64,000 nt of DNA from Emmonsiellopsis sp. PD_33 (lineage: Eukaryota; Ascomycota; Eurotiomycetes; Onygenales; Ajellomycetaceae), in the NCBI GenBank assembly GCA_032988165.1, contig JANTQF010000029.1, forward strand, positions 62,001-126,000, written 5' to 3'. The notes beneath the pieces were generated by a model. It was not told the DNA's origin. It saw nothing but the letters and a program-made list of their open reading frames with translations, and did no database searches. The position numbers were made by a program, and so were the translations under genes. Numbering within the stretch: position 1 is the first letter of the stretch; each line of letters starts with the position of its first letter. Of the stretch, positions 48,601 through 60,774 are shown one piece after another.

Positions 48601-50542
48601 ATACTCGGGGATACGCATCTTGGCAATTAGCAAGCGAGCAGTCAGGGACCACAACCGACAAAACCACCCAGGATTTGCCTAACCCCGGCCCTGATAATAA
48701 CGGATCTTGTTTAGTGGTAAAATAGCTTGCTCCTGACGAGCGCCAAACCAGAAGCCTCCGAAGCACAAGCCTGGCTCAGTGGCTTGAAATCCGAAACCAT
48801 TTTCCTGGCACCGGAAATTCCCCTCTGGACATTGATGACAATGCAGGCGGCTCCGGCTGTCTGACAGTCTTCCAAACAAAATCCAGCCTGCCGCGTTGAT
48901 GCCATGCCTGGCCATGCGACTGGCAACCCACGAGAGATTGGCCCGATGCCATGAACCGTGACTTCACACCCACCGTTTGAAGCGCCCTCCTTTCTCAGTT
49001 TCCGAGCCCTGAGTCAATGGGCACGACATGGGTATTTTGCAATTAGCTAGGGTACTCGGCCAATGAGGACAGTTCTGACACCCTTATTCGCTCACAGCAA
49101 TTCACATTATCATTCCCAGAATCCCAGAGCAGGACCCCTGGTCTTAATAACTTTGAGAGTATTATATTATTTTTACTCCTCATGGTTAGTAGCCGATGAC
49201 GACGACCAGCCACGATGCTAGACGCTGAAATTCCTTGGCGCTTATTGTTCTTCCTTTGATACTTGCTTTTTATTTAATTTTTTGGTTCGCAGCCTCGATC
49301 ATTTTCCCGGTCAATAGTAGGTGTAAAATGTATGTACATGTCCAAAGGTCACATGCAACGGTCCCTGTCCCTGATCAGCCCCGTCCGTCGTGATGCTCCG
49401 GCTCTTCGCTGAGTATAGGCTGAAGGCTGCCGACTCGCCTGTCTCCATAGAAGGCTTATGAAGATTCTTTCGTTTCTAGCCTGCGATTCTTCCTCCCTCT
49501 AGCTCCACTCCTCGCGCTATCTACCCGGTTCCTCGCCATGGGTCCGGCTATGAAGACGCCTCGTGCAGGGCTTCCACCTTCTCGTTTCATCCTTTGGCGT
49601 TCATATCCCTTCAAAACACACTAAATACCTGGTATCGTTGACGGCCGGCTCCCCTACAGCGCCGGACTCCACGTTTCCGGCAGTTAATTTCTTGGTCCTA
49701 TTTGAGCTCTTTGCCTTCCCTCTTTGTGCCTGCATTCCTGTCTGGACCTTTTCTTTGCTAGAAAGAAAAAATAATAATTAATTCAATTATTATCTTTTTT
49801 TTGGTTGGTCATTGAGTACTTCCGCCTGCATGCACCTCCATAGTCCTCCCTCTCCCAACACATCTTTATTTTTTTATGACCGATCGTTTTTGCCCTGCTA
49901 TGGCTCCTATTGACCTATATCAAGCCCTCCTTCAATGATTGACGTTGATACCCGCGTGTGCACGAACCCCTTCTGTCATCTGTGTTGCATCTGCCCTTGG
50001 ACTGGTTTCCAATCTCTGTCCCAGAACTGTGTTCCCTCCAGACCTCACTCCCTCCCTTGAACAGTCTCGACCCTTGGTCATTCTCGTTCCGGCTTGTCGA
50101 GGGCGCTGCTGTTCGGGAAACGACGCCATCGCACCAAGTTCCCGATCCCTAATCTTCCCATATTTCGGGACACTCAAATTAACCCCCCCCTTTCGCTGTA
50201 AGATCCTCGTGTCGGAAACTTCGTCAATTATCGGAACCGAGTAGGATTGTGCACAGCCAAGGTTCAAGCCTCGAATCCAAACTTACAGCCTGGTGCGCGG
50301 ATAACGAACATCTGTACGTCACTTCCCCACGGACCAAGTTACACGGAGCGAAGACATATCCGAATTCAAATAAGCGGTGCGTGCATCCCCTCGTTACCGG
50401 CATCTTTCTGTCGGATCTTCGTTCTGCGGTCTCTTCTAATACGTCCATCCAGATATCTTCCACATATGCTTGATTGACGGGCAAAAAGTATATTCTGTTG
50501 ATATATAAGGAACTCTGCACAAAGGAAGAAGCGACCTCCGCT
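45612..50542. other. Gene-poor region, right part, and long upstream region of the C2H2 gene
   Basis: These 4.9 kb contain no supported gene. TACGGAGTA occurs at 46,765, 47,622 and 48,060. From about 49,400 the plus strand becomes pyrimidine-rich, as in long 5' leaders of fungal developmental regulators. Many short upstream ATGs lie between 49,500 and 50,540. A TATA-like GATATATAAGG at about 50,500 lies 40 bp before the C2H2 start codon. Confidence 0.45.
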
Positions 50543-51496
50543 ATGGATTCACGCAAATCCAACATGGTATCTATTTTGAACAACGACGACAACCCTTCAT
50601 TCGCGGTTCGACCGACGAAAGCTACAAAATGCCGGCCGCAATCGGTAACATACACACACCAGCACCTTCGACAATGGCCTTCACAGGGTGGATATCATCA
50701 CCCTGTGCGGGGCGACCAAGCAATCATTTCGTCAGGATCTCCCCCAGTTTACCACATAGATTCAGGAATCCCTCACAGCAGTGGAATGAGCCAGTCCCCC
50801 GAGAATTCCATATACCCATATGGCCCAATTCCTCCGAGTCATCTGCCATACGGCTCAATGAGCCGCCGTGGATCGCATTACTCGCATCCGATTGAGAAGC
50901 TATCAATTGAGAAGATCACACACAACGACACTCCTGGAGAGTCTCCATCTCCACAGACAGCTGGCGATATCAGAACAACCAAGGTCAATAAAAAGAACAA
51001 ATATCCCTGTCCATATGCAGCCTCCCATTCATGTTCTGCAACGTTCACAACATCCGGCCATGCTGCACGACATGGCAAAAAGCACACAGGAGAGAAGGGA
51101 GTTCACTGCCCCGTCTGCAACAAGGCATTTACCCGAAAGGACAATATGAAGCAGCACCGCCGTACGCACCGTCTGTCAATATCCAGTGAAGTCTCATCGA
51201 AAAAGGGAGACGAAGAGCCTACACCGGTTGAATGGTCCCGAAGAAAGCAATACGACAGGGACGACTATCTTGGCATCGAGTCCCCAATTTCCCCAACGGA
51301 TGACAGGTCAGACGAGACCTCGAGCCGGTCGACGAGCCGCAGCCACGGTGGGAGGTCTTATTCTTCGCTGAACGAAGTGGCCTCAGAGCCCATGAAAAAG
51401 ACATCGATAGCGTCGCGGCATGGCAGCATTACTGGTGGCCTGGATGCCCTTGCGATTGCCGCCGCAAAGTCAAATTTCGACCACTACCGACGATAA
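50543..51496 (+). CDS. C2H2 zinc-finger transcription factor, FlbC-like
   Basis: This is a single exon of 317 aa. I start at MDSRKSNMVSILNNDD; the frame upstream has no ATG. The first 165 residues are Pro/Ser/Tyr-rich and probably regulatory. Two adjacent C2H2 fingers follow: YPCPYAASHSC...HAARHGKKH (with an extended Cys spacing) and VHCPVCNKAFTRKDNMKQHRRTH. The C-terminus is Ser-rich and ends LDALAIAAAKSNFDHYRR. The two C-terminal fingers and overall size resemble A. nidulans FlbC, an upstream activator of conidiation, but related paralogues share this finger pair, so the symbol is not assigned. The very long non-coding upstream region fits a developmental regulator. Confidence 0.85.
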   Translation: MDSRKSNMVSILNNDDNPSFAVRPTKATKCRPQSVTYTHQHLRQWPSQGGYHHPVRGDQAIISSGSPPVYHIDSGIPHSSGMSQSPENSIYPYGPIPPSHLPYGSMSRRGSHYSHPIEKLSIEKITHNDTPGESPSPQTAGDIRTTKVNKKNKYPCPYAASHSCSATFTTSGHAARHGKKHTGEKGVHCPVCNKAFTRKDNMKQHRRTHRLSISSEVSSKKGDEEPTPVEWSRRKQYDRDDYLGIESPISPTDDRSDETSSRSTSRSHGGRSYSSLNEVASEPMKKTSIASRHGSITGGLDALAIAAAKSNFDHYRR

Positions 51497-54314
51497 CAAA
51501 AAATGTGGACGAAGAAGGAAAATGCGTTTTAAAACGCCCATCACAGCATATGCATATCTTTTTCCCTAAGTTTATTCCCTTATGTTTTCATTACGATGTT
51601 TGATATCCCAATAGAAAGGTTTATGCCGCATAGGACAGGAGAACCGGAAACCCGGAGCGGACGAAGGCGAACAGTCAACGGGGGGTGTTATGTTTCCTTT
51701 TTTTTGGTATTTTTTCTGGGTAGCACACACTGTCTATTTTTATCTTTCTATCATTGTTTTCTTATTTCCTTTGCATTTCATCGCGCTCCAGTTTCCTTAC
51801 TCTGCCTCTCCTCTTGAAGTCGCCCAGAAAAACCGAAATCAATACGCGAAAGGGGGCCGAAAAAAGAAAAAATCAACCACGCACCCAAACTTGAGACCCC
51901 GAAAACCCAACCCAATCCGAAATACGAAGGAGATGCGAGAACCTAGCCGAGAAATCATATGCCTTCGGACATAGTTGCGTCATGCGCCGTCATTCACGTG
52001 TACAATTGGATCCCGGAGCTCTACTTAGGCAGCGCAGACCACGGACGAGCCATTCTTCAAGGAGAATATCCTCACCATACCGAATCCCTTGCACGCATCA
52101 AGCCTGCTTCGGATTATGATATACGGAGGTCCCGTCTAGGGCGAGTGTTGTGGGACTTTCCCTTCCGATTCTCGGTCCCTTCTCGTCGGATTCTTGCCCT
52201 AGCATCTCCGGATGTACGGAATGCTCCGCGTTTCATGTTGATGGACCTCCCCGATCCTGGCCAGATCCTTTTCCGCCCTTTCGGCTGTTGTTTCGTCTCA
52301 GGTTTGGCGCCTCGGCCACGTTTTTTTCACATTTCTGTTCGGGTCTGAGGATTCCTTCTGGGTTTTTCTACCTGTTACCTCACTACCCTACCCATTCTGA
52401 CACTTTATGAAACCTCTCATTTCCTTTCCCTTGGTTCTTCCATTATCCATTATATTATCATACTGCATACCCTTTAGTCCGATGTCATTTCTTCTCAACT
52501 CTTGGGTGCCGATGGTCATGAGATCGAGCCATCGGCAGTTCAACGCACCTCACGTATCCCTGGCTGGATATTTCCCCGACTCATATTTTTGTTCACTTGT
52601 ACTCTTTTCTCCTTATCTTGCCCAAAACCACATTTTCTCCTCTTTCTTTCCTTTTCCTTGTTAGTTTTTTTTAACGCCTTACCTCTCCGGGTACGCCTTT
52701 TACGGTGACGATTCCATACGTATACACATATATATACCCGGTTGGGCTTTTGGGTTCTAGTTTTGGGGTGTGCTGATAGGAGTAGGGGCTGCATCTGGCA
52801 TATACACGCGGATAGGCCCCAGAGGGGCGACATTTTGGGACTTCTTCTTTGTGTTTGGTGTTTTCTGTTTTACCTGGACTATGTGGGAGACGAGTGAATT
52901 TTGCCATTGAAAAGCGATATTCTTGATGTGGTGTTGGCAACCTGTGGTTGCTTGTTGCTTTTCTTCGTTGTCTCGTTAGGGTTAGGGCTTTTGTCGATTT
53001 GAACCTCATGCAATATGTAGGCATAGGTATGGGCATGGGAGTATGTACAGCGCGCACCGCGCAAGATAGACTGGGGATGGAGCAATTCAGGCGTTCTTTT
53101 TTTCTTTTGTTTTCTATTTTTGTTTTTAGAATTGAGAAATTGACTGTGTTTGACTCCTCTATTCAGTCACCCTCTTTTTTTATTTCTCTATTTAACTGGT
53201 CTGAGGAGCTGGCCATCTCCCATATAGATTTATCCTTGATGTATGCTCTCGGCATATAAGAGTTATCATCTCCATACACATACTAATAATTCTTAGATGC
53301 GAACCTTGGATCCCCCAAGACTGGAACGGACGGGACGGGACGGCAAAAGTTTCGGGGATAGGAACCGCAAACTCAAGGTTGAACTTTGAAGTATATCCTG
53401 GAACTCAAAAGAGAAAAGCAAAAAGTATATCCGATGTACAAGCATACATCCAGTTACAATATAAGAATGCTAATAATAATAGTAATAATTTATTTCCTCG
53501 AGCACATCAGGTTTTGCCTGTGACGTCATTGCATGAAGCCGAACTCCATTTTTCTTTTTTCTTCTCGGCCAATATCTAGTTATCAGTTATTTCTTCAGGT
53601 TGGAAAATAGGAAAAAATGGAGAATAATTACCCTATATATATGTGACGTCCGGTTCAAATATCAACATGCATTTCCTCTGCTTTCCACTTCTCTTTATAT
53701 CCATCCGCTGATATAACTAACTTGCATCTGGTTGTGCAGTGCCCCATTCCTCGAGTCAGCCTCATTGCCCCTCGCCCCGCATATCGAACCCCTCTCGGTC
53801 TCTTGTTCGTTTTTATATCCGTCAATATCTCTCTCGTTGGACCATTATCTCCTTGCATCTTTTGCATCCTTCATCTCATCTGCTACACCACATTCTCACC
53901 GCCATCACCAAGTTAAAGCAACTCTTCCATCCGGTCGGCGCCCTCCCCAACATCTTCCCCAGCATTCTCCAGCCTTACCGCTCGGTTCTCGCCACCGCCC
54001 ACTTTGCCAAGCAGCCGTCGAGCAGAAGCCAGGGCGCCTTGCGTCACTCTGGAGTCTTCCGCCGTTCGACTGGCGAATTCCAGACCGGGCGAGCCTATAT
54101 CTATCGGGGCGTTCCCCCACGGCCAAAACGCTTGAGCCGCGTCCGAATTTTTATTTCAACCTCTACTTCTGTTGCATTGTTCTGCCAGATACCCAATATT
54201 TGAATCGGCCGGTTACGTTCTAAATATCTTGCTCCCTTTTACTATCAGCTCTTGATCTACCTTTCGAGCTTATCGGTGAGCCTTGGGCGGGGACAGTGAT
54301 ACATCCCATCCGCC
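51497..54314. other. 2.8-kb intergenic region, pyrimidine-rich
   Basis: The first part is the 3' region of the C2H2 gene. From about 52,100 to 52,700, and again at 53,730-54,200, the plus strand is strongly C/T-rich, suiting the promoter and 5' leader of the DUF3824 gene. Overlapping frames of about 160 codons at 53,730-54,220 look like leader sequence rather than a gene. Confidence 0.45.
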
Positions 54315-56213
54315 ATGGCATCGTCCTACTATGAAAACCACCCATACAGCCAACATCGACGGGCCCAAACCGCCGATTTCGACCATCCATATGCAAATAC
54401 TCGGGCCTCATATGCCCCTGGCAGCCGTTACGGCGGCCACAACGAACTAGTCTCTCGAGACGACAACGATGATTCCCAGATCGAAGAAATACAGCGTTCC
54501 TTTCCTCCCGGTTCATATTCTGGCGGCTACCGTTCTGGCCACAATTCCTCCCCATATGATAGAAGAACAACGCTTGACCCAGGAATGAGACGGACGCATT
54601 CTCTCGGCGGTCGCGATCGGCATGGACATCACTATATTGCTCGAGAGGAGGAATACCGACGCTCGCGCCATCATGGAAACCGACGTAAGTTTGACAGGTC
54701 AATCAATTTACCGTGCAATACGACCTTGCTGGTAGCACATCGAAGTCATATGGAAGAAGACTGACCACAAACAGGTGATCGTGATCGCCGCTCTCGACGA
54801 TCGTATTCCGGCTCTTCCACGTCTCGTAGCCCCTCTCCAAGACCTAGACGGCGGAAGTCCCTTAGCGAGCAGGCCCTATCCGCCCTTGGCCTAGGAAGCG
54901 GTGCATCGCACTCATCCAAACACCATGCCCGTGACCGCGATTACGACCGTGATTCTGGAAGCCGTCGTCATCGACGGGGCCACTCCCGCTCCCGCTCCCG
55001 CTCTCGCGGCCATGACAGACAGAAGGAGGTCACGCAGACACTCAAAGCTGCCTTAACGGCGGGCGCTGCGGAGGCTATCCGCGCCCGCAAGGAGCCTGGC
55101 GGGTGGACCGGAGAAAAGGGAAAGCGCATATTGACCGCCGCCATTGGTGCGGGTGGTGTTAACAAGCTCGTCGCTGGCGACTCAGATAAGCACAGCAAAC
55201 GACATCTCATTGAATCCACCATCGCCGGCCTGGCCACCAACCGTCTCGTCAACGGCCCCCGTTCCCAGTCCCGCTCCCACGGCCGCGCCCGGTCGGAAAG
55301 TCGCGGAGTGAAAGACATCGCCGCTACAGGTCTCCTGGCCGCTGCTGGAAAATCCGCCTATGACCGCTACCGATCTAAATCGCGCGGCCGTGCTGCGCAT
55401 TCCGATTACTCCAGCGACGATAGTCGCCCGTCCCGCCACCAGCGCGGAAGCAAGAAGCGGAGCCAAAGCGTTTCCGAGTACCTGAACAAGGGTCTCGCGG
55501 CACTGGGGCTGGGCGAGGAAGAGAAATCTTCAACCCGTAGCCGAGGAGGCGGCCACGGCCGGCGGCGATACGAGTCCGATGACTCGGACGATGAGTACTC
55601 AGATGCTTACCGCTCCTCGCGACGTCGCCGCAGTCGCAGCCGCTCACGCGATAGTTACCCCCGAGATGTGAGTCGCCTCCGTTCTTCTCCCCAGTATAGA
55701 GGCGGTGATGGTGGTGGTGGTGGTGCTATTATCCCCTACAATGCCACATCCTCCTCCGCCCTTTCCCATTCACACAAGCACCAAGTCTCACCCTATTACC
55801 ACCCCCCACGCACCCAAAGAGATGAATCTGACACATCCTCCTATCTCAGCACCGACGAAGAAAAGCGCACTCGTAAGAAGCTCCGCAAGCGCGAAATCGT
55901 CGCGACCGGCCTCGCCACCGTCGCGACCGTGCATGCCGGCCACACTGTCGTCAAGAGCTTGGAGAAGCGGAAAGAGCGCAACATACAACTCCGCGAGGGG
56001 GAGATTAGTCCCGACGAGGCGCGCCGGCAGCGCATGAAGAATAATATGAAGGATGTGGCGAGCGTGGCGCTTGCGGCTGTGGGGGTTAAGAGTGCGGTTG
56101 ATGAGTGGAAGGAGGCGGCGGAGCATCATGAGCAGAATAGGTCGTTTAATAGGGAGGTGAAGGGGAAGAGGGAGAGGATGAGGGCGAGGAGTTTGAGTGG
56201 GAGGGTTGTGTGA
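54315..56213 (+). CDS. DUF3824-type Arg/Ser-rich protein
   Basis: Model: exons 54315-54684 and 54775-56213; 602 aa, in phase. The N-terminal 120 residues are Tyr/His/Arg-rich. The rest alternates Arg/Ser/His-rich low-complexity tracts with short, conserved helical patches. These include SLSEQALSALGLG and SVSEYLNKGLAALGLG (two copies of one motif), ILTAAIGAGGVNKL, IAATGLLAAAGKSAYDRYR, and near the C-terminus IVATGLATVATVHAGHTV and SVALAAVGVKSAVDEW. The repeated Gly/Ala amphipathic helices between RS tracts are typical of the fungal DUF3824 family, whose function is unknown to me. The patches could bury into membranes or self-associate; that is inference. There is no signal peptide. Confidence 0.82.
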
Positions 56214-57086
56214 GTTTCTCGGTTGTGGGATGGGGGTTTGTTTTCCTTCCTTTGGTCCTGTTATCCCATGGTCCGGAAATTATTTCCTGAATATTTTCTG
56301 GCTTTTTTTTTTCTGTCTCCTTATGGTGAATGACTTATATGAATAATGTTCACGAACATCTTCCCTTTCTACTTTTCCCTCGCCCATCCACCCATCCTCC
56401 TCACCAGCAATATCTATATCCATTTCCCAATACCCATCCAGGCCCATTTTGCCTCGTTTTCTTTTTCCCAGCCAAATATTGTACCTTAATATACAAACCA
56501 AACAAGAATGACGAAAGTAATGGTTAAAATGATAGTAGCCTATTCGCAGTTTATTTCCCCTGAAATTTGCCCGGCGCTGGCTATATGGCTTCGGCAGTCG
56601 GCATTCCGCCCCCCAGCTCGGCCCGGACGAGCTGATAGTTAGCGCAAGTCTGGGGAAGAATGTGCGGGGGAGAGTGGGGAGAGAGACCTCAGGACAGGCT
56701 TGGCCTTCGAATTTATAGAATTGGTTATCCTCCTACCTTTAATTGTTTCGGAACTTATTACGGTCCTTTTCTGGTTGTTTTGATCTCGTTATTCCTCCCC
56801 CCCTTTTTTTATTCCCTTTCTCTACGTTGCGGTTAAGATTGTTGGCGTTTGCAATTGCCGGTGTGAACCAAGTTAGCGGAGTAAGTAACTAGTAGTTAGC
56901 TATCCCCCCATTTCATTCCGGAGGGTATTGAAGTACCCAAGACAATTAATGCCGGGTTCCCGTCCGCACCATATATTCTCCAGACTTACCCGTAGCCGTC
57001 ACAGATAGACAGACTCCTCCTCCAAATTCCTTCCGACAGGAGCTAACCTCGCACCAACAGCTCAAACAACAACAAACCCACCCACA
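56214..57086. other. Intergenic spacer
   Basis: These 873 bp hold the DUF3824 3' UTR (T-rich, 56,280-56,320) and the promoter of the acyl-CoA ligase gene. No gene is seen. Confidence 0.5.
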
Positions 57087-59132
57087 ATGCCGAAAACCTC
57101 CCCCTTCGCCCCAATCCCCATACCCTCCAGCAACCTACTCTCCTTCATCTTCCCTCCAAACTCGCCCCAATGCACCTCCACAAAGCCCATCTGGATCGAC
57201 TCCGCCGATCCATCTGTCAACCTATCCGCTAGCACGGCGCTGCAATGGGCCAAGCGGTTGGCAATGGGGTTGGAGAAGCTGATGGATCCAAGCAGCGGGA
57301 AGCCCGTGGTCAAAAGGGGTGAGGTGGTGTTGATATTCTCGCCGAATCAGATATTTGTGCCCGTGGCGTATATGGGGATTGTTGGTGCGGGGAGGGTGTT
57401 TAGTGGGATTAATCCGGCGTATAGTGTTTCTGGTATGTCAATGTTACAGTCTGGAGGGAGCGGGAGGAATGCAGGACAGAGGAATTCCTTAATGGAGGGA
57501 TGGAAGTTATTTTTATCTTTTTTCATTATGACAATGCGGGTTGGAACGCTGACAATTATCAAAAACAAAAAAAAAAACAAAAAACAGAGGTGGTATATCA
57601 AATGAAAGACACAGAAGCCAAAGTTATCCTCGTCGACCCCTCTCTAGTCGACACCGCCGTCAGCGCAGCAAAGGAAGCCGGCCTCCCCGCCAACCGCCTT
57701 TTCCAATTCTCCCCACGAGGGCGCAACCCAACGCGGGATGGCGTGAGGGATTGGAGCGAACTTCTCGCCCCATCTCATCAAGCAGGAAATTACCAATGGC
57801 CCGAACTAACCGGTGACGAGGCTGGCAAGACCGTTGCAACAGTGCTATACTCATCCGGCACAACCGGCCTGCCCAAGGGTGTATGCGTGAGCCACCGAAA
57901 CCTGATCGCAACCGCTCTGCAAACGCCCTTTATTCGTGACGTGCTGGTGCCGTTTAAGCCCGAGCAGCGATGGATTGGCTTCCTGCCCCTCTACCACGTA
58001 TACGGGCAGATGTATACGATCATCATGGCGGCGCGGATGCAGGCTTCTGTATACCTCATGCAGAAATTCGTGTATGAGGATTTCTTGCGGATTGTTCAAG
58101 ACCATAAGATTACCTCGTTGCATCTTGTGCCGCCGATCATGGTCATGTTGGGCAAGAGGCCTGAGACGGCAAAGTACGATCTGAGCAGTGTGAAGAGTAT
58201 TAGTTGTGGTGCGGCGCCGTTGTCGCGCGAGTTGCAGAATGAGATCTCGAGGAAGTTTGGAATCCCGATACAGCAGGGATGGGGAATGACAGAGGTGACG
58301 TCGGGAGCTATGCATGTTCCCGGAGGCGTGTGGGATGAGTGAGTTTTAATCTGTTTGTGTATCGCATGTCTTTTCGGTGGAAATTGACAGTCTCGATAGG
58401 ACCGGAAGCGTTGGTGTTCTTGATCCAAACTGTGAATGCAAGCTCCTTGACGACGATGGGAATGAAGTCCCAGATGGCGAGCCTGGCGAGGTCTATGTAC
58501 GGGGCCCTAATGTGACTATGGGGTATTGGAAGAACGAGCAAGCTACACGCGAAACCATGCTGCCGGATGGCTGGTTGAGGTCGGGAGATATTGCCATAGC
58601 ACGGGGTGATTGGTTTTGGATCGTAGATCGGAAAAAGGTGCAACCAACCCCCCAACTCCCTATTTTGCTATTGAAACTTGATTTGTTTCTGCTCATGTAA
58701 GCTGACAAGATGAGCAGGAACTCATCAAAGTAAACGCTCTCCAAGTTGCGCCGGCAGAGCTTGAAGCCGCATTGTTGGAGAACGATGGCATTGCCGATGC
58801 CGCTGTCGTGGGTATAACACTGTAAGCACCCCCTCTCTTTCCTTTTGCCAAAAAGCCGTACTGTTGGTTAACCCAGTCCTACACATAGAAATGACGAAGA
58901 ATTCCCGCGCGCATACGTTGTCCTCAAGGAAGAAGCCAAGCAAGGGGCATCAGCTCTCACGCCCACCGCAATCCAAGAATGGATCAAACCACGGGTTGCC
59001 AAACATAAATGGCTAGCCGGAGGTGTGGTACTTGTCGATGAGGTGCCCAAGTCCCCCAGCGGGAAGATTTTGCGCAAGATCATGCGTGAGTGGGCCAAGA
59101 GGGATGCAGCGAAACTGCGGGCGAAGCTATAG
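57087..59132 (+). CDS. 4-coumarate-CoA-ligase-like acyl-CoA synthetase with PTS1
   Basis: Model: exons 57087-57432, 57588-58338, 58391-58637, 58718-58821 and 58889-59132; 563 aa, all in phase. It is an ANL-superfamily adenylating enzyme. It has the phosphate-binding loop YSSGTTGLPKGV, the LPLYHVYG helix, GWGMTE, SGDIA, the hinge DRKKELIKVN and the catalytic-lysine motif KSPSGKILRK. It should activate a carboxylic acid (aryl or fatty) with ATP and join it to CoA; fungal 4CL-like enzymes vary widely in substrate. The last three residues are AKL, a type 1 peroxisomal targeting signal, so action in peroxisomes, for example in side-chain beta-oxidation, is likely. Intron 1 (155 nt) is longer than the others and contains an A-rich tract before its acceptor. 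Confidence 0.92.
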
Positions 59133-59811
59133 GCGGTATAAATAGCCTGTTGGATAGATTGTTGGATTGTGTTATAGAAGTTAGTAGTTACCAGTAGTAT
59201 ATAGACGTCGCTTCATGCGGCTTTTCCCTCTGAACTGAAGCTATACCATGCCAAACTCCTCTTTTTGTTCAAGGACGCAGGGTAGAACAACTGGCATCAC
59301 CATGCACACTGGCAGTTAAAGCAAGCACAGCAAGAAGAACTGGGAATTGTGGTCATCTCGTACACCATTCTCAAGGTGATATTTGCATCATGAGCTGAAT
59401 GAGCCGTAGCTCATGCGGTGGTCACAGAGATCAGGGTCAGAGATCAAGTCCCCTAGTTACTCGTCAAGGGAGAGGAGCAAGAAGAACCGCTAGGGCAAGC
59501 CAAACCACGTGACATCAGCTTATCTGATTGATAATCAGCGAGTGGACTGACGTCACCGTCTATCCAAGCTGACACAACCCCTAATGCTCCAAGTCCAGAG
59601 ATATTGTTGATTTCTATTAACTCTGAGAATCTTGGCTGTTAAAAACACTATAATTCTACGCCTGTTTTGCAAATTAGTTGTCTACCTAAGAAGTACTTGA
59701 CTCCCAGACATCAGTTTTACCAACCACTCCTTTCTCAACCACCATCTAAACAACAACATCCGCACACTCAAGGCACAGCACAACTACTAGGCAGATCCAA
59801 CACCAAGCATC
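59133..59811. other. Intergenic spacer
   Basis: These 679 bp contain the 3' UTR of the ligase gene and the upstream region of the next gene. No coding feature is seen. Confidence 0.5.
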
Positions 59812-60774
59812 ATGCCAACGCAACCCGCTCCATCATTGTCCCTTCTTCTCCGCCTATCCCGTACTGGCAGTCTCAATGCCCAGGCACGGATCCCCAATCC
59901 AACATCAGCCGCCAGAACCGGACAACTCTATCCTCTCTCATCCACCGCACACAACAGACTCTCACCCAATCCCAGCCCCAATCGCACGAGATACTACTCG
60001 AGTCTATCCAGAAATTTTACAGCCGCAAGATGCTTACATCGAAGCCAGCCTATCCTAATACCCGCTACTGCAGTTTCACCGCGGTGCGGTCAAGGACAGG
60101 CGCGGAGGTATGCATCGAGCGGCGAGCAGTTGACGGCGGATGACTACATCCAGGAACTACAAGATCTGTAAGTTGCTCTTCTCCCTCTTCCTCCTATTTT
60201 TCAAAAGCCAATTCCATAACCACGCACACGACATCCATCCATCCATCCCCCCTCCCCCCCTCCCTTTGAGACACACCACCTCCCTACCCACCAAATAAAA
60301 CAACTCTAACCCACAACCCCCCACAGCTACGAAATCGCAAAGGACGAGCTTGAAATTGCCGCCGAATCCACCGCGGCCAACACCATCTACGCCGTCTCAG
60401 ACCGCATCACCCTCCGCGAAGCCTTCGACGACCTCGACCACGCCTACGCCGCGTACACAGGCACAAAACCGCATCCGGCAGCCGTCGGCCGCCAACAGCC
60501 ACCAGACTCGAAAGGTACTGAGGATCCAAATGCGGCGGGTAGTTGGGGATTGGGGATGAATACTAATAATAATAGCAAAGAGGAGGAGGGAGGGGGTGTT
60601 GGGGAGAGTGAGAGGTACGATGAAGGTGCGATGGGGGAAGGGAAGCGGAGTGTCAATTTTGATCCGGAGGTGGTGCCGGGGGCTGTGAGGGAGGAGATTA
60701 AGAGGCGGGTTGGGCAGAGGGTGAGGGAGTTGAGGGGGGCGGTGGAGGCGTTGGAGGAGAGCGCTGGGGAGTGA
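59812..60774 (+). CDS. Protein of unknown function, mitochondrial-type N-terminus
   Basis: Model: exons 59812-60167 and 60327-60774; 267 aa, in phase across a 159-nt intron with a C-rich 3' end (CCCCCCACAG). The first 100 residues are rich in Ser, Arg, Pro and Thr with almost no acidic residues (LSLLLRLSRTGSLNAQARIP), which fits a mitochondrial presequence. The segment QLTADDYIQELQDLYEIAKDELEIAAEST is acidic and helical. A variable Gly/Asn/Glu tract follows, then a final helix (PEVVPGAVREEIKRRVGQRV). I recognise no domain. The intact frame across the splice and the codon composition make it a likely gene, but its role is unknown. Confidence 0.65.

Noticed and set aside
53730..54223. Overlapping plus-strand frames of about 155-163 codons before the DUF3824 gene
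   Set aside because: Pyrimidine-rich leader-like sequence open in several frames at once; no domain and no splice into the downstream gene in phase.
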